Shown here piece by piece: positions 19,609 to 29,267 of a stretch of 46,925 nucleotides of DNA; position 1 is the stretch's first letter, and each line of letters begins with the position of its first letter. The notes under the pieces were generated by a model. It was not told the origin of the DNA, ran no database searches, and saw only the letters and a program-made list of their open reading frames with translations. The DNA lies in NCBI RefSeq assembly GCF_000615905.1, contig NZ_BAMN01000017.1:1-46925 (forward strand), written 5' to 3'. A program made the translations under genes and the position numbers. Origin of the DNA: Companilactobacillus nodensis DSM 19682 = JCM 14932 = NBRC 107160 (lineage in GTDB: Bacteria; Bacillota; Bacilli; Lactobacillales; Lactobacillaceae).

Positions 19609-20382
19609 TTACGAAAGCAAATGAGAATTGAGTTGTTTTTGTTCATTATAAAATTGCTTATAAGCGAGATAACAAGAAATAAATGATCCGATACTTGTCG
19701 AAGCAAGCAGCATAAATGTAACCATGATCTGATACTTAATGGCCTTGACCGGGTCAACTCCGGCAATGATCAGACCAGACATCATTCCTGGCAATGCGAC
19801 TAATCCCAGTGTCTTGATCGAATCAATTGTTGGCTGCATACCGCTCTTGATGCTCTCACGAATAATATCTTCTGAGGCTAATTTGATGTCAGCACCCAAG
19901 GCAAGTTTTTCGAGGATCTGTTGATGGCGGTCGGTAAACGACTGCTTCATATTACGATAACAGAGTCCGATGGCAACCATGATGTTACTGGCAATCATCC
20001 CTGTGAATGGCACGATCTGTTCCGGAATAAATTGAATCGAACCCGTCCAAACCAGTGTTCCTAGCGTAACTATCGTCCCGACTGAAATTGCTAACAGAGA
20101 AAATTGAAATGCCTTAGGAATACCATTTCCACGTTTACCAGCATTCCACGAAGCATTAATGACGATGACCACGAAGAATGCCATCGTCAGCCAAACATCA
20201 TTTGCCTTGATCACGAACTTCAAAATATAGCCGACAATGGTTAGTTGAATAATCGCTCGAACAACACCGATAATAATATCTTTGTCGATCTGAAGTTTTT
20301 GCCAATAGCCAATAACTAAGGCAATGATAACCAAAATAAATCCTAATGCTAATGTTGAATTAGAAACTGTTAAATTAGACAT
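19609..20382 (-). CDS. FetB/YbbM-like ABC exporter permease
   Basis: Membrane subunit of a two-part ABC transporter of the FetAB (YbbLM) type, linked in E. coli to iron export and oxidative stress. 257 residues with about seven hydrophobic helices, the family segment VRAIIQLTIVGYILKFV near residue 41, MIASNIMVAIGLCYRNMKQ, and MQPTIDSIKTLGLVALPGM then GVDPVKAIKYQIMVTFML. The gene begins on the base after the stop of the ATPase gene (GAGGTG upstream), so both are one operon. The transported substrate is inferred from the family name only. Confidence 0.9.
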   Translation of the reverse strand: MSNLTVSNSTLALGFILVIIALVIGYWQKLQIDKDIIIGVVRAIIQLTIVGYILKFVIKANDVWLTMAFFVVIVINASWNAGKRGNGIPKAFQFSLLAISVGTIVTLGTLVWTGSIQFIPEQIVPFTGMIASNIMVAIGLCYRNMKQSFTDRHQQILEKLALGADIKLASEDIIRESIKSGMQPTIDSIKTLGLVALPGMMSGLIIAGVDPVKAIKYQIMVTFMLLASTSIGSFISCYLAYKQFYNEQKQLNSHLLS

Positions 20383-21024
20383 CTAAATCACCTCGCCATT
20401 CTTGACCGTAACTTTGTCCGTTGCTTGTTCGATCTCTGAATCATCATGTGTGACCCGAAGAATCGTTAGACCGTCGTCTTGGTTGAATTTGTTCAAAATA
20501 TTATGAACTATTTCTTTATTATCTGCATCAAGACCAGTCGTGACCTCATCTGTAATCAATACTTCTGGTGGAAAAATCAGGTTTCGTAACAAGGCGATAC
20601 GCTGCTTCTCCCCACCAGAAACATCATTAACACTCTTGTCGATGTAACTCTCATCCAAATTGACATAATTCAAAAACTTGGTCACTTGCTCCCAATCAAA
20701 TTCCTTGCCACGAACAATATAAGGAAACTCCAAATTGTCTTTGACCGTCTTACCAAACAACGTTGGTTGCTGAAAAGCATAAGAAACTCGACGACGATAT
20801 TCTGTAGGCTCGTATGAGCTTATTTTTTTGCCATTAAACAGTGCTTCGCCAGACGTAGCGCTGATCATCGATGCCAAAATACGCATCAAAGTGCTCTTAC
20901 CACTACCCGAAGGACCGACAAATGTAATGTACTTACCCTGCTCGATATTTAAGTTAATATTTTTTAGAATTTTCTTATCCCCTACCTGATAAGAAAGGTC
21001 AGTTAATTCAAAAATGTTTTTCAA
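20383..21024 (-). CDS. FetA/YbbL-like ABC transporter ATPase
   Basis: ATP-binding partner of the permease encoded directly downstream. Walker A VGPSGSGKSTLM, Q-loop YAFQQPTLFG, signature VSGGEKQRIALLRNL, Walker B VLITDEVTTGLD and switch histidine RVTHDDSE are all present, so it should be active. I favour the TTG at 21024 (LKNIFELTDLSYQVGDK), preceded by GATGGGGTG, giving 213 residues, near the family length. In-frame ATGs at 21078 and 21093 exist but lack a good site and would add an unusual N-terminal extension. Confidence 0.9.
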   Translation of the reverse strand: MKNIFELTDLSYQVGDKKILKNINLNIEQGKYITFVGPSGSGKSTLMRILASMISATSGEALFNGKKISSYEPTEYRRRVSYAFQQPTLFGKTVKDNLEFPYIVRGKEFDWEQVTKFLNYVNLDESYIDKSVNDVSGGEKQRIALLRNLIFPPEVLITDEVTTGLDADNKEIVHNILNKFNQDDGLTILRVTHDDSEIEQATDKVTVKNGEVI

Positions 21025-21224
21025 ATGTTTCACCCCATCAATATTTTTGAAAGCCTTAACGTTGTTTACGTTACTCATATGATTATCTTTCATTTGATGA
21101 CAGATTGCCAATAACTTACTTCAAATTTAGACAAAAATCTAAAGCCACTAATAACCGCTATATTAGGCAATTAATACAAATTATGTGAACGGTTAATAAT
21201 ATTAAACAATTATTTTTACAAAAG

Positions 21225-21254
21225 TTGACTCCTATACATCATTATATTTATATA
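21225..21254 (+). promoter_or_regulatory. probable promoter of first WxL-like gene
   Basis: TTGACT (21225-21230) with TATATA about 18 bases on (21249-21254). It lies in the 318-base divergent spacer between fetA and the surface gene, which otherwise holds only the hairpin at 21271-21298. Confidence 0.5.
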
Positions 21255-21270
21255 CAATGACACTGAACGC

Positions 21271-21298
21271 AATTAAGGGCTACCACGGCACCTTAATT
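21271..21298 (+). repeat. hairpin in the 5' leader of the WxL-like gene
   Basis: Perfect 8-base arms AATTAAGG / CCTTAATT around a 12-base loop, between the promoter and the ribosome binding site AAGGGG (21330). It has no following T run, so it is not a terminator; it could stabilise the leader. Confidence 0.5.
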
Positions 21299-21342
21299 AA
21301 CACGTAGAAGCATTCTAAAAAACATTAGCAAGGGGCAATATT

Positions 21343-23745
21343 ATGATGAGGAGACAAGAATACTTCAGAAAAGCTTTTTTAATCTTTTTCTGTTTTTTAA
21401 GTTTAATTTTATCTTTTGGTTTAGTTAAGACTGCACAGGCAGCTACGACAAGTTCCGACTTTAATGATGGAATCACTGATTGGCAACAAACCGATCACAA
21501 TGATATTGGTTTGAAAAAAATTGGTGGTAACTTATCCATTGGTTATGCCTTTGGTTTAGCACAAAACACCAGTGGAAATGTTGCCAAAATGGATGATCCA
21601 ACCATCACTTCCGACAGTCAAGGTGGTCAAAGTAATTCATATTTTTCAAAATTCAACGTATTCCTGAGTGATAATAACAAATATATATCTTCAGTTGCAC
21701 AATCGGGTTATACTGCATCTAATCCATTAACAGCTGCTAGAAGTGTTTCACTATCTTCTTTAGATTTTGCCATTGTACCTGAAAAAGATTCCTCTGGACC
21801 ACTAGCAGGTGTTAGCAACGCATCATACTCTATTCTTTTAAATAAATTAACTAATAAAAAATATTATTTTGGAAAGGACGCTAATGAGAATAAGGCTTTC
21901 AAGATCGTTGGTGACTTCAATAGAGAATCATCTGGAACAAATAACCCTGGAACTTATACATTGAAAGTTGAATTATTACTGAGGGTGTCACCAACAAATG
22001 CTCCAGTAATTCAAAGAGAAATGTATGTAAAAAATGCGACATCTAGCACACAGAAATTTGGTGTTCTATTTGGTGAAGACACTGCACTTAACATATCTGG
22101 AAGCAGTTATGCTGATAGAGTAACTATTAAGGATATGGATGATAAAAGTGGTATGTCAATTCAAAATGGCGATTACAAACTTTTTATAAACAATCAGTTA
22201 CCTGATGGTCCTACAAGTTATGCTGCTCAACCGTTCAGTAGTAGTATGATGAACTGGCTAAGTGGATTTTCACCGGCAAACTTTGCTGGAAGTGGTGCAG
22301 AATCAAAAACATACGCTAATAACACCATCCTATCTAATGTTGATTCATCATACACACAAAAATGGCCATACACCACCCTTGCTGCCGGTGATACTGCTCA
22401 CTTCGCTACTGCAATCGGTGTTACGAAAGATCCTTACGCAGTACCAATACCATCAAAAACATATACTAATGAAACTCGTTCCGATGGAACAAATCGTGTC
22501 GGAGACAAACTAAAGTTTAATCTAAAAATGCTAAATAAGGGTTATGGAAGTAGCTGGAGCTTCGACGAATTACAAGACAGGATACCCGATGGCCTACAAA
22601 TTGATCCCAATTCTATAAAAATGAATACACCTCTATCCTCAAATGTTTCAATCAATCCGGCTTCATATGATAGCTTGACTAAAACATTAACGATAAATCC
22701 TGAAAGTACGATTAACGATGCACAATCTGCCACTGTCACATTTGAAGCAACTATAACGCATGATGCTAGTGGATTGACTTTGAATAATACAGCTTACTTT
22801 ACTGGTAAAGACGTTGGAACAACTACAACCAGTGAATCTCAGAAGTTCAATGCCTCTGTAAATATTCCAGTTGAAAAATCTTCATTTACGTATAATTTCA
22901 CGAACCTCGTAGAAAATGAAACTAATGGCGAAAAAAATTACGCCGAGTCTACAAAGGCTAAAGCTGGAGATATAGTTAATTACCAAACAAAATTCACGGT
23001 TAATTCAAATAGTAAAGATTCACTAGTTAGTGGTGGCTACATGAAAAATCCTTTACCAAATGGGTTACAAATAGTAAGTGCAAAAATGACTGGACCTGAT
23101 GGAAATACATACTCAATAGGTACTAACGTAGATAGTCAGGGTTTGAAAGCAATTACTCCCGGAGAATCTGTAACCATGGATGTCAAAGCTAAAGTTACCA
23201 AAGCGTCTGCTGGTATCATTAGTAGTACCGCTACAATAACTGGCACAACAAGTTCCGGTGCCTCACCTGGTGACATAGTCTCCAATACAGCCACTGTCAA
23301 TGTAACTGACGTAGTTGGTTTCACCGAAACACCAAGTCTAATCAATTTCGGATCAATCAATTTTACCGGACAACAAGAAACCTTAAAGAACGTTGCCACG
23401 ACCGGTCAACTGATTGCCAATCACCCCACTGACAACAACTACACTGTTTCAGTAGCCTATGATAACGACGCCAGCACACAAATGAAAAATAGTGCCGGTG
23501 ACACCCTATCACCTACATCTGATGGATTGATGTTCATCAGATCACGTACCAGCTCTCCTGACGATAAGGGAACATGGACACCGATAACTCCTAGCGGTAC
23601 GCCAATTCAAACTGGGACCTTCAACGGGACCCAGAACCTCACTAACTACATTGGTGTCGGTGATTGGAAATTAAACATTAATTCCAACACCAAACCAGGT
23701 ACTTACAACGGTACGTTGACGTGGTCAATGGCAGATTCAATTTAA
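21343..23745 (+). CDS. secreted WxL-like surface protein 1
   Basis: 800 residues. A signal peptide (cleavage near VKTAQAA) is followed by a large N-terminal domain of unknown fold (to about residue 370), two DUF11-like beta domains (NRVGDKLKFNLKMLNKGYG with IPDGLQIDPNSI; AGDIVNYQTKFTVNSNS with LPNGLQI) and a C-terminal domain of about 145 residues. That domain opens with PSLINFGSINF and ends with GVGDWKLNINS and GTYNGTLTWSMAD, which fits the two W-x-L type motifs of WxL domains, known to bind peptidoglycan without covalent linkage. No sortase motif. AAGGGG lies 7 bases before the ATG. Fold assignment is by eye and the domain lacks the usual DxRG...GW motif. Confidence 0.82.
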   Translation: MMRRQEYFRKAFLIFFCFLSLILSFGLVKTAQAATTSSDFNDGITDWQQTDHNDIGLKKIGGNLSIGYAFGLAQNTSGNVAKMDDPTITSDSQGGQSNSYFSKFNVFLSDNNKYISSVAQSGYTASNPLTAARSVSLSSLDFAIVPEKDSSGPLAGVSNASYSILLNKLTNKKYYFGKDANENKAFKIVGDFNRESSGTNNPGTYTLKVELLLRVSPTNAPVIQREMYVKNATSSTQKFGVLFGEDTALNISGSSYADRVTIKDMDDKSGMSIQNGDYKLFINNQLPDGPTSYAAQPFSSSMMNWLSGFSPANFAGSGAESKTYANNTILSNVDSSYTQKWPYTTLAAGDTAHFATAIGVTKDPYAVPIPSKTYTNETRSDGTNRVGDKLKFNLKMLNKGYGSSWSFDELQDRIPDGLQIDPNSIKMNTPLSSNVSINPASYDSLTKTLTINPESTINDAQSATVTFEATITHDASGLTLNNTAYFTGKDVGTTTTSESQKFNASVNIPVEKSSFTYNFTNLVENETNGEKNYAESTKAKAGDIVNYQTKFTVNSNSKDSLVSGGYMKNPLPNGLQIVSAKMTGPDGNTYSIGTNVDSQGLKAITPGESVTMDVKAKVTKASAGIISSTATITGTTSSGASPGDIVSNTATVNVTDVVGFTETPSLINFGSINFTGQQETLKNVATTGQLIANHPTDNNYTVSVAYDNDASTQMKNSAGDTLSPTSDGLMFIRSRTSSPDDKGTWTPITPSGTPIQTGTFNGTQNLTNYIGVGDWKLNINSNTKPGTYNGTLTWSMADSI

Positions 23746-23755
23746 AATTTAATTC

Positions 23756-23810
23756 AAAAATACGTTCAGACTTTTAGCTATATGCTACAAATCTGAACGT
23801 ATTTTTTTAT
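23756..23810 (+). terminator. terminator after WxL-like gene 1
   Basis: Long stem AAAAATACGTTCAGA / TCTGAACGTATTTTT with a T run. Confidence 0.88.
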
Positions 23811-23952
23811 TTTTATTATTTGATACCACTGATTTATATCCCAAAAACATTCTTTAAAAGCTTTTTTATAACTACTGAAATGGCTGTGAAATTAATATAC
23901 CATGTTGTTGACGAATCAAAAAAATGCGTTAACTAACCTGGGGGATATTACT

Positions 23953-26407
23953 TTGAAAGGTAAAGTGCAATTCAAGATTCTATTTTTTGTATTATTCATC
24001 TTTTCGCTTATATTCGTTTTACTTATTTCAAATGAAACTATCACTATTGCAGATTCACAAAAAATAACTTGGGATCCTAATACGAATTTTAATGATGGTA
24101 TAGATAATTGGAAATATTCTAGAGTTAATTACGTCGGTAAATTAGATATCAGTAAAGATCTTCGTCTAGATTATACTTTTGGGTTAGCACAAGACACTAA
24201 CGGCAAAGTCATCTACGGTGGTGACGATACCGTCATCAGGGATTCAACTCGAAACAACCAAAGTACCTATTATTCTAAAATAAATACCTTTCTAGATGAT
24301 AATGACAAATATGTTAGTGCTTTGTTCCAACAAGGCTGGAAGTCACAGATGACACAACTCGAATCAACTTCCCCCTCTTCAGGAGACTTTATGCTGGTCC
24401 CTGACAGAACATCATCAGCAGTCTCAACTCCTGATTATTCCATTTTGACTAATTTCTTATCCGGGAAAAAACACTATCAAGGAACTGATGCCAATGGGAA
24501 ACCAACTTATAAGTTTGCCGGTGATTTTATACGAAATAACAATTTTGGACACTATGATTTACGAATGGAAGTAGTTCTACGGCCTTCACCAAGTAATGCT
24601 GCCATCGTCCAACGTGAGTTATATGTTAAGAACGTCTCTGGATCTACACAGAGCTTTGGAATATTGTACGGCGAAGATACTCAACTTAACGGCAACGATG
24701 CCGTACCAATATATGCACTTGAAAAAAACAACGGTATTTATATCCAAAGTTCACAATACAAATTACTGTTCGATCGAAGTCTACCAGATGGACCTTCAAA
24801 CTATGTTGTATCACAATATAATTCCGCCAGTATGGATTGGACCAAAGGCTTCAGTCCCGCTAACTTCTCAGGTACCGGTACTGAGACTAAAAACTTAAAA
24901 TATGGTGATCTCATCTTGGGCGGTTCAGGTGGTATCGACACCTCATACACAATGAAGTGGCCCTACACCACTTTGAAGCCTGGCGAAACAGCTCACTATG
25001 TATCATCAGTCGGTGTCTCTCAACCAAAATATGCTGTTCCAAAAGTCACTAAAACTTACACAAATAAAACTAGTACTGACGGCAAAAATCACATCGGTGA
25101 CAAATTAAATTTTGACTTAAAAATAATGAACGTCGGATACAACAGTAACTGGTCCTTTACCAAATTGGTCGACCAAATTCCCGACGGATTACAAATTGAC
25201 CCCAATAGTCTAGTCCTCAAAAATACTGACGGTACCACTAGTAAATTACCTTCCGAAAACTACGATGCAACTACAAAGACGTTGACGATTCCACCGGCTC
25301 TAACTGTTCCCGATGGTAAATCTGCCTCAATTCAATTTGATACAACAATACTTTCCAATGCTGGTGGTACTACGATTCACAACCTCGGTATCTTCTCCGG
25401 TATTGATGCCGGATCAGATGACGCTGAGGAAAGAAGTTACACAGCCACAGCCGATATACCTATAGAAAAAACAGCCTTTGACTATGTCTTTACTAAGCAA
25501 GTCAGAAATGTAACCAATGGTGAGACAACCTACAAAGACAGTACTAACGCCAAGCCAGGAGACACCATTAAATTCAAGACACAATTTACAGTCAATCCCG
25601 CCAGTGCCAACTCACTTAATGAAAATAGTTTTATTTACGAGGTACTACCAAAGGGACTAGTTGGAGAAATTGGATCAGCCAAAGGGACTAGTTGGAGAAA
25701 TTGGATCAGCCGTAAAAACTGAATACACTAATCCAGCTTTAAATGGGCAAACATCATTCACAGACACTCAGAACATGTCCGCCTGGATTCAAAAAATTGA
25801 TCCTGGTAACAGCATCACAATGGAATTTCCTGCTACCGTTACAAAAACGGCCTCGGGATCAATTAGCAATACCGCCAAGATAACCCCTGTAACTACTAGT
25901 GGTGGTGCAAACCTCGGCACGCTCCACACCAATATCGCTAACGTAGTAGTCCAAGACACGAATATCAGTGGCTTCGTCCAAACTCCATCATTGATAGACT
26001 TTGGAAAAATCAATTACAGTCCAGAAAATCGCCTTTTAACTAATATTTCAACTATTGGTCAACTCCTAATCAATCATTCAGCGCCGACCAATTATCAAGT
26101 TTCCGTTGCTTATGATAATGACGACGACAATACAAAAATCAAAAATGAAACTGGCGATACTTTACCACCTTCATCTGATGGCTTAATGTTCATCAAACAA
26201 CGTGAATCAGATCCAACCGTTCCGGGAACTTGGAAACCTATAACATCAAGTGGTACACCGATTCAATCCACTTTCTTCAATGCAACATCACCTAATCTGA
26301 CAAACTATGTCGGTGTGGGAGATTGGAAATTAGCAGTCAACTCACAGGCCAAACCCGGTAAATATACCGGAACTCTAACTTGGGCAATGGAAGATGTGCC
26401 TAATTGA
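23953..26407 (+). pseudogene. secreted WxL-like surface protein 2, broken by a 31-bp duplication
   Basis: Paralogue of the gene before it, with the same order of parts: signal peptide, N-terminal domain (NFNDGIDNWKYSRVNY; YTFGLAQDTNGK), two DUF11-like domains and a C-terminal WxL-like domain (PSLIDFGKINY ... GVGDWKLAVNSQAKPG ... GTLTWAMED). The start is TTG 23953 with GGGGG 8 bases upstream. At 25650-25711 a 31-base unit occurs twice in tandem; since 31 is not a multiple of three, the frame is lost and translation stops at 25722 after 589 residues. Removing one copy restores a continuous frame to 26407 of about 807 residues. As read, the product would lack the wall-binding domain and be released. 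Confidence 0.85.
25650..25711 (+). repeat. 31-bp perfect tandem duplication
   Basis: The unit beginning AAAGGGACTAGTTGGAGAAA and ending GGATCAGCC is present at 25650-25680 and again at 25681-25711 without a mismatch; CC also precedes the first copy, so the repeat junction can slide by two bases. Confidence 0.97.
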
Positions 26408-26417
26408 TGAGATTATA

Positions 26418-26452
26418 AGCATTATCAGAAAAAAGCTGATAATGTTTTTTTA
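26418..26452 (+). terminator. terminator after WxL-like gene 2
   Basis: Stem CATTATCAG / CTGATAATG with AAAAAAG loop and T7 tail. Confidence 0.85.
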
Positions 26453-26527
26453 TTTCTCAATTGCCTGATATAAAAGGATTTATATGCTTTAAAATTAAAA
26501 ATAAACTAATTTATTTTAATTTTAAGG

Positions 26528-26556
26528 TTGACATATCTAATAAAAGAGTCTAAATT
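26528..26556 (+). promoter_or_regulatory. promoter of the T-box/hydratase transcript
   Basis: TTGACA (26528-26533), 17-base spacer, TAAATT (26551-26556). Confidence 0.7.
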
Positions 26557-26562
26557 TACAAC

Positions 26563-26851
26563 CAATCAATAACAAACGAAAAAGACGTTCATCAAGAACT
26601 TGGCTATTCCAGGTATCTCAGAAAGTTGTCGGTCGATGCGAGACAACACATTACCTGAATAATCATTATCACCTGACAGTCGTGCTTCAAATCGGTATTA
26701 CCGTAGTAGAAGTCACTGGTTGCACCCATTATCGTGCCGGCAAATTATTATAGTTTGTTTGAGGTACATGCAGCAATGCACGTACGAATAAAGGTGGTAA
26801 CACGTCCTAGACGTCCTTTGATGATTTAGTTCATCTTAGGGCGTCTTTTTG
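26563..26851 (+). promoter_or_regulatory. T-box riboswitch in front of hydratase gene
   Basis: The 566-base gap between the WxL-like gene and the hydratase holds a T-box leader, which lets uncharged tRNA prevent termination. Distal stem I: GTTGTC (26625-26630) and GACAAC (26642-26647) around GGTCGATGCGA, on top of CAGGTA/TACCTG (26610-26615, 26652-26657). A stem III-like hairpin lies at 26764-26785. The T-box sequence AAGGTGGTAACACG is at 26791-26804; its TGGT would pair with an A-CCA tRNA end. The competing terminator is at 26810-26851 (GACGTCCTTTGATGA / TCATCTTAGGGCGTC plus T5). The specifier codon must lie around 26658-26675 but I cannot assign it with confidence. Confidence 0.85.
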
Positions 26852-26891
26852 TTTTTATTAATTAAAATTAAATTAAAAGAGGTGAGTCTCT

Positions 26892-26993
26892 ATGGAAGCA
26901 AATATTAGTGAATCTCAGATTAAGGGTCAGATTAGAATTTTAAATATTACAAAAACAAATGGAGGCTCCACTTATGACACAAAATACAACTGA
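26892..26993 (+). CDS. 33-codon leader reading frame overlapping the hydratase start
   Basis: ATG 26892 follows GAGGTG with normal spacing and encodes MEANISESQIKGQIRILNIT followed by 13 more residues; the stop TGA at 26991-26993 lies 18 bases past the hydratase ATG (26974) in another frame. The good ribosome binding site is the only support. It may be a remnant of a lost gene or a translated leader that affects hydratase translation. No family recognised. Confidence 0.35.
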   Translation: MEANISESQIKGQIRILNITKTNGGSTYDTKYN

Positions 26994-27791
26994 AACTTTA
27001 ACAAACACTAGATTATCAGAAAACGAGGCTGAACTAACTCAGGCACTCTACAATTCATGGAGAACTCAAAATCCACTGAACGAAGATGATTGGTCAAACT
27101 ACGCAACCGACGACGAAACAGCTTATCGTGTACAAGATGAACTAACCAGACTAAAGAATGAGCCAGTCGGTGGCTACAAAGTTTCACTTACCAGCAAGCA
27201 AACTCAAGATATGTTCGATTCTGATGAACACTGTATGGCGCTCAACTGGCAAGTCACTTCCTGCATGCTCCAACAACAGTTAATCTGAGTGACCTAATGG
27301 AACCACTCGTTGAAGTGGAGCTTTGCTTCCGTGCCAAAGAAGACCTGAGTCCAGATGACACTTTGGAAGATCTCCTAAACAAGACAACCGTTGCGCCAGC
27401 ACTAGAGGTGCCAGATTCAAGATTCAAGGACTGGTTCCCTAGTCTATCGAAGTACATGGTCATGTCAGACGCTGCTGTAGGAGGCTTAGTCGTTTATGGG
27501 GATGAATTCGATACTAAGTTATTCAAGACAGTTGATGCACTAGAGAATGTTAATTGCACTTTGCTTCACGACGGGGAGGAACTGAAGTCAGGTAAATCAA
27601 CAGAAGTACTAGGCAACCCACTTAAGTCACTAAAGTGGTTAGTCGATAAATTAGCAACCCAACATAAAACTTTGAAGAAGGATCAACGAGTATCGTCAGG
27701 TACTTTCGTTTTACCACCATCACTTACAAAAGGTGCATGGCAAGCAAGATTCGATAATGGCCTTGGCAATGTTGACCTCGATGTTAAATAG
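26974..27791 (+). pseudogene. 2-keto-4-pentenoate hydratase-like protein, frameshifted
   Basis: Member of the fumarylacetoacetate hydrolase / 2-oxopent-4-enoate hydratase superfamily, which adds water to or cleaves 2-oxo acids using a divalent metal. ATG 26974 follows GGAGG. Frame one ends its homology at MFDSDE; homology goes on in another frame as LYGAQLASHFLHAPTTVNLS, then the metal-binding LVEVELCFRAKE and a C-terminal GTFVLPPSLTKGAW. The break is at about 27226-27232 (GATGAACACTG), where one extra base, for example GAACCACTG, would join the frames into about 272 residues. Regulation by a T-box suggests a tie to an amino acid, but the substrate is unknown. Error or true decay cannot be told apart here. 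Confidence 0.85.
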
Positions 27792-27800
27792 CTCCAAACA

Positions 27801-27830
27801 AAAAACCAATCTCAAATGAGATTGGTTTTT
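27801..27830. terminator. bidirectional terminator between hydratase and DUF6056 gene
   Basis: Arms AAAAACCAATCTCA / TGAGATTGGTTTTT with A and T runs on both ends, between two convergent genes. Confidence 0.88.
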
Positions 27831-27833
27831 GAA

Positions 27834-29198
27834 TTATTTACCCGATATTGATTTCATTCCAAAGTAATTAGCGACCCAGAGGTTCATCCAAGCACCAGGA
27901 TCTTTTTGAAGATAGGCCGTACCATCAAAGGCATTGTACAAACTCTTAGGCTCAGAAATGAGCTTAACAGTGACGGTATCTTTGCCAACCTTCTTGGCAT
28001 CAGTGATGGTTCTATATTCTTGTGTAACTTGCAGGTTGGTATAGTTGACATCTCGATATGCTGTTAAACCACTTCTTAAGAATAGACCTAACAAAGCAAC
28101 TGCCAATATATACTTCAAAGCAACCGAATAAGTCGACTTATTAAGATCGTAGACAACCATAAAAATTGCAATCCCCAAAAAGACAGTTGAACCAAACAAA
28201 GTTCGAGGTGGAGCTTCTGGAGACAAGATCAAGCTATAAACACTAGCAAAGTGACCGATCAAAAATATAAAACTCATGATCGTACTATTGTCTAATAGTT
28301 TTCTTTGTCTATACGCACAGATGTACAAAACAAGTAAAGCCACGTAGGGAATCCAATATGAGTGAATTGACAGACTTGCCAAATTCTTGAAATTGCCTAA
28401 TAGAACTCCCAAGGTCATACTCATATGTCCTCTCGCCTGAGATCCGGGAGACATAACCATGACGATGGATCCAATCAAACTGGCTATGACACTAAATAAT
28501 TTCCATAAATAAAACTTTTTATCTTTTAAATATTCTAATAGCATCATCAACATAACGATCAAAGCTGATGCCGGACCAGAATTCTCGTTAGTAGCACCAG
28601 CTAAGAAGCCCGCTATGATCGATCCCACTAGTAATAGAACATTCGTATCCTTCTTAAGTGAACACATCATTATGAAGGATAAATAAATCAAACTAGTCCA
28701 TAAATAATTTCCAGAACCAGAGACCCATAAGGCACTCTTACCGAATTCCGGAATAAAGAACCAGAGAAAGGCGAATACAATAAAGAGAATAATTGCATCA
28801 GAATGCTTATCACTACGTCTGCGTGAAAAGCCATTGATCATCAATCCCAAACCAATAAAGGCAAAGGTATTAAAAATATCAAAAACGATCTTGTTATATT
28901 GCATAAAGAACTGAACTATCGAATGAGCCACGAATCTTCCGTTCCAGTTGAAATAATGGTTCCACTGTGAAATAGCAATCGTGGTTAATCCATCGATTTT
29001 TTCTTTTTTTCCAAATGGTGACGCTGTGTGATAAATAAATCTGTAAATATAATCGTCAGCCGTGTACATTGTTTTTAGATTCAACGTGAAGATAACTATG
29101 AATACCCCGAGTAACACTAAAACTAAAAACACATTATTTAATTTAACCTTACTTTTGATTTTAATTTGCCCCCTAAACCAGTTAAAAGTGCTTGCCAT
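27834..29198 (-). CDS. DUF6056-type polytopic membrane protein
   Basis: 454 residues with about eleven to twelve hydrophobic helices. Near the N-terminus, after the first helix, it has TMYTADDYIYRFIYHT and WNGRFVAHSIVQFF, a pattern of the DUF6056 / GtrII-like membrane glycosyltransferase group, where the acidic pair lies in an outer loop and may serve in transfer of a sugar from a lipid carrier. TNENSGPASALIVML and RGHMSMTLGVLLGN are further conserved-looking loops. No obvious ribosome binding site precedes ATG 29198, so a start further in is possible. Single gene, bounded by terminators on both sides. Acceptor and donor unknown. Confidence 0.78.
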   Translation of the reverse strand: MASTFNWFRGQIKIKSKVKLNNVFLVLVLLGVFIVIFTLNLKTMYTADDYIYRFIYHTASPFGKKEKIDGLTTIAISQWNHYFNWNGRFVAHSIVQFFMQYNKIVFDIFNTFAFIGLGLMINGFSRRRSDKHSDAIILFIVFAFLWFFIPEFGKSALWVSGSGNYLWTSLIYLSFIMMCSLKKDTNVLLLVGSIIAGFLAGATNENSGPASALIVMLMMLLEYLKDKKFYLWKLFSVIASLIGSIVMVMSPGSQARGHMSMTLGVLLGNFKNLASLSIHSYWIPYVALLVLYICAYRQRKLLDNSTIMSFIFLIGHFASVYSLILSPEAPPRTLFGSTVFLGIAIFMVVYDLNKSTYSVALKYILAVALLGLFLRSGLTAYRDVNYTNLQVTQEYRTITDAKKVGKDTVTVKLISEPKSLYNAFDGTAYLQKDPGAWMNLWVANYFGMKSISGK

Positions 29199-29221
29199 AA
29201 CATAATATCACAATAATCTAG

Positions 29222-29258
29222 CAAAAAAGCCAATCTCTCACGAGACTGACTTTTTTAG
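29222..29258 (-). terminator. terminator after NlpC/P60 gene
   Basis: Stem with arms AAAAAAGTCAGTCTC / GAGATTGGCTTTTTT around GTGA. Confidence 0.85.
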
Positions 29259-29267
29259 TTTTATAAA

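Noticed and set aside
26563-26851. Possible tRNA gene or CRISPR-like element in the gap before the hydratase
   Set aside because: The hairpins and the AAGGTGGTAACACG sequence followed by a terminator fit a T-box leader. No tRNA-like acceptor and T-loop order was found.
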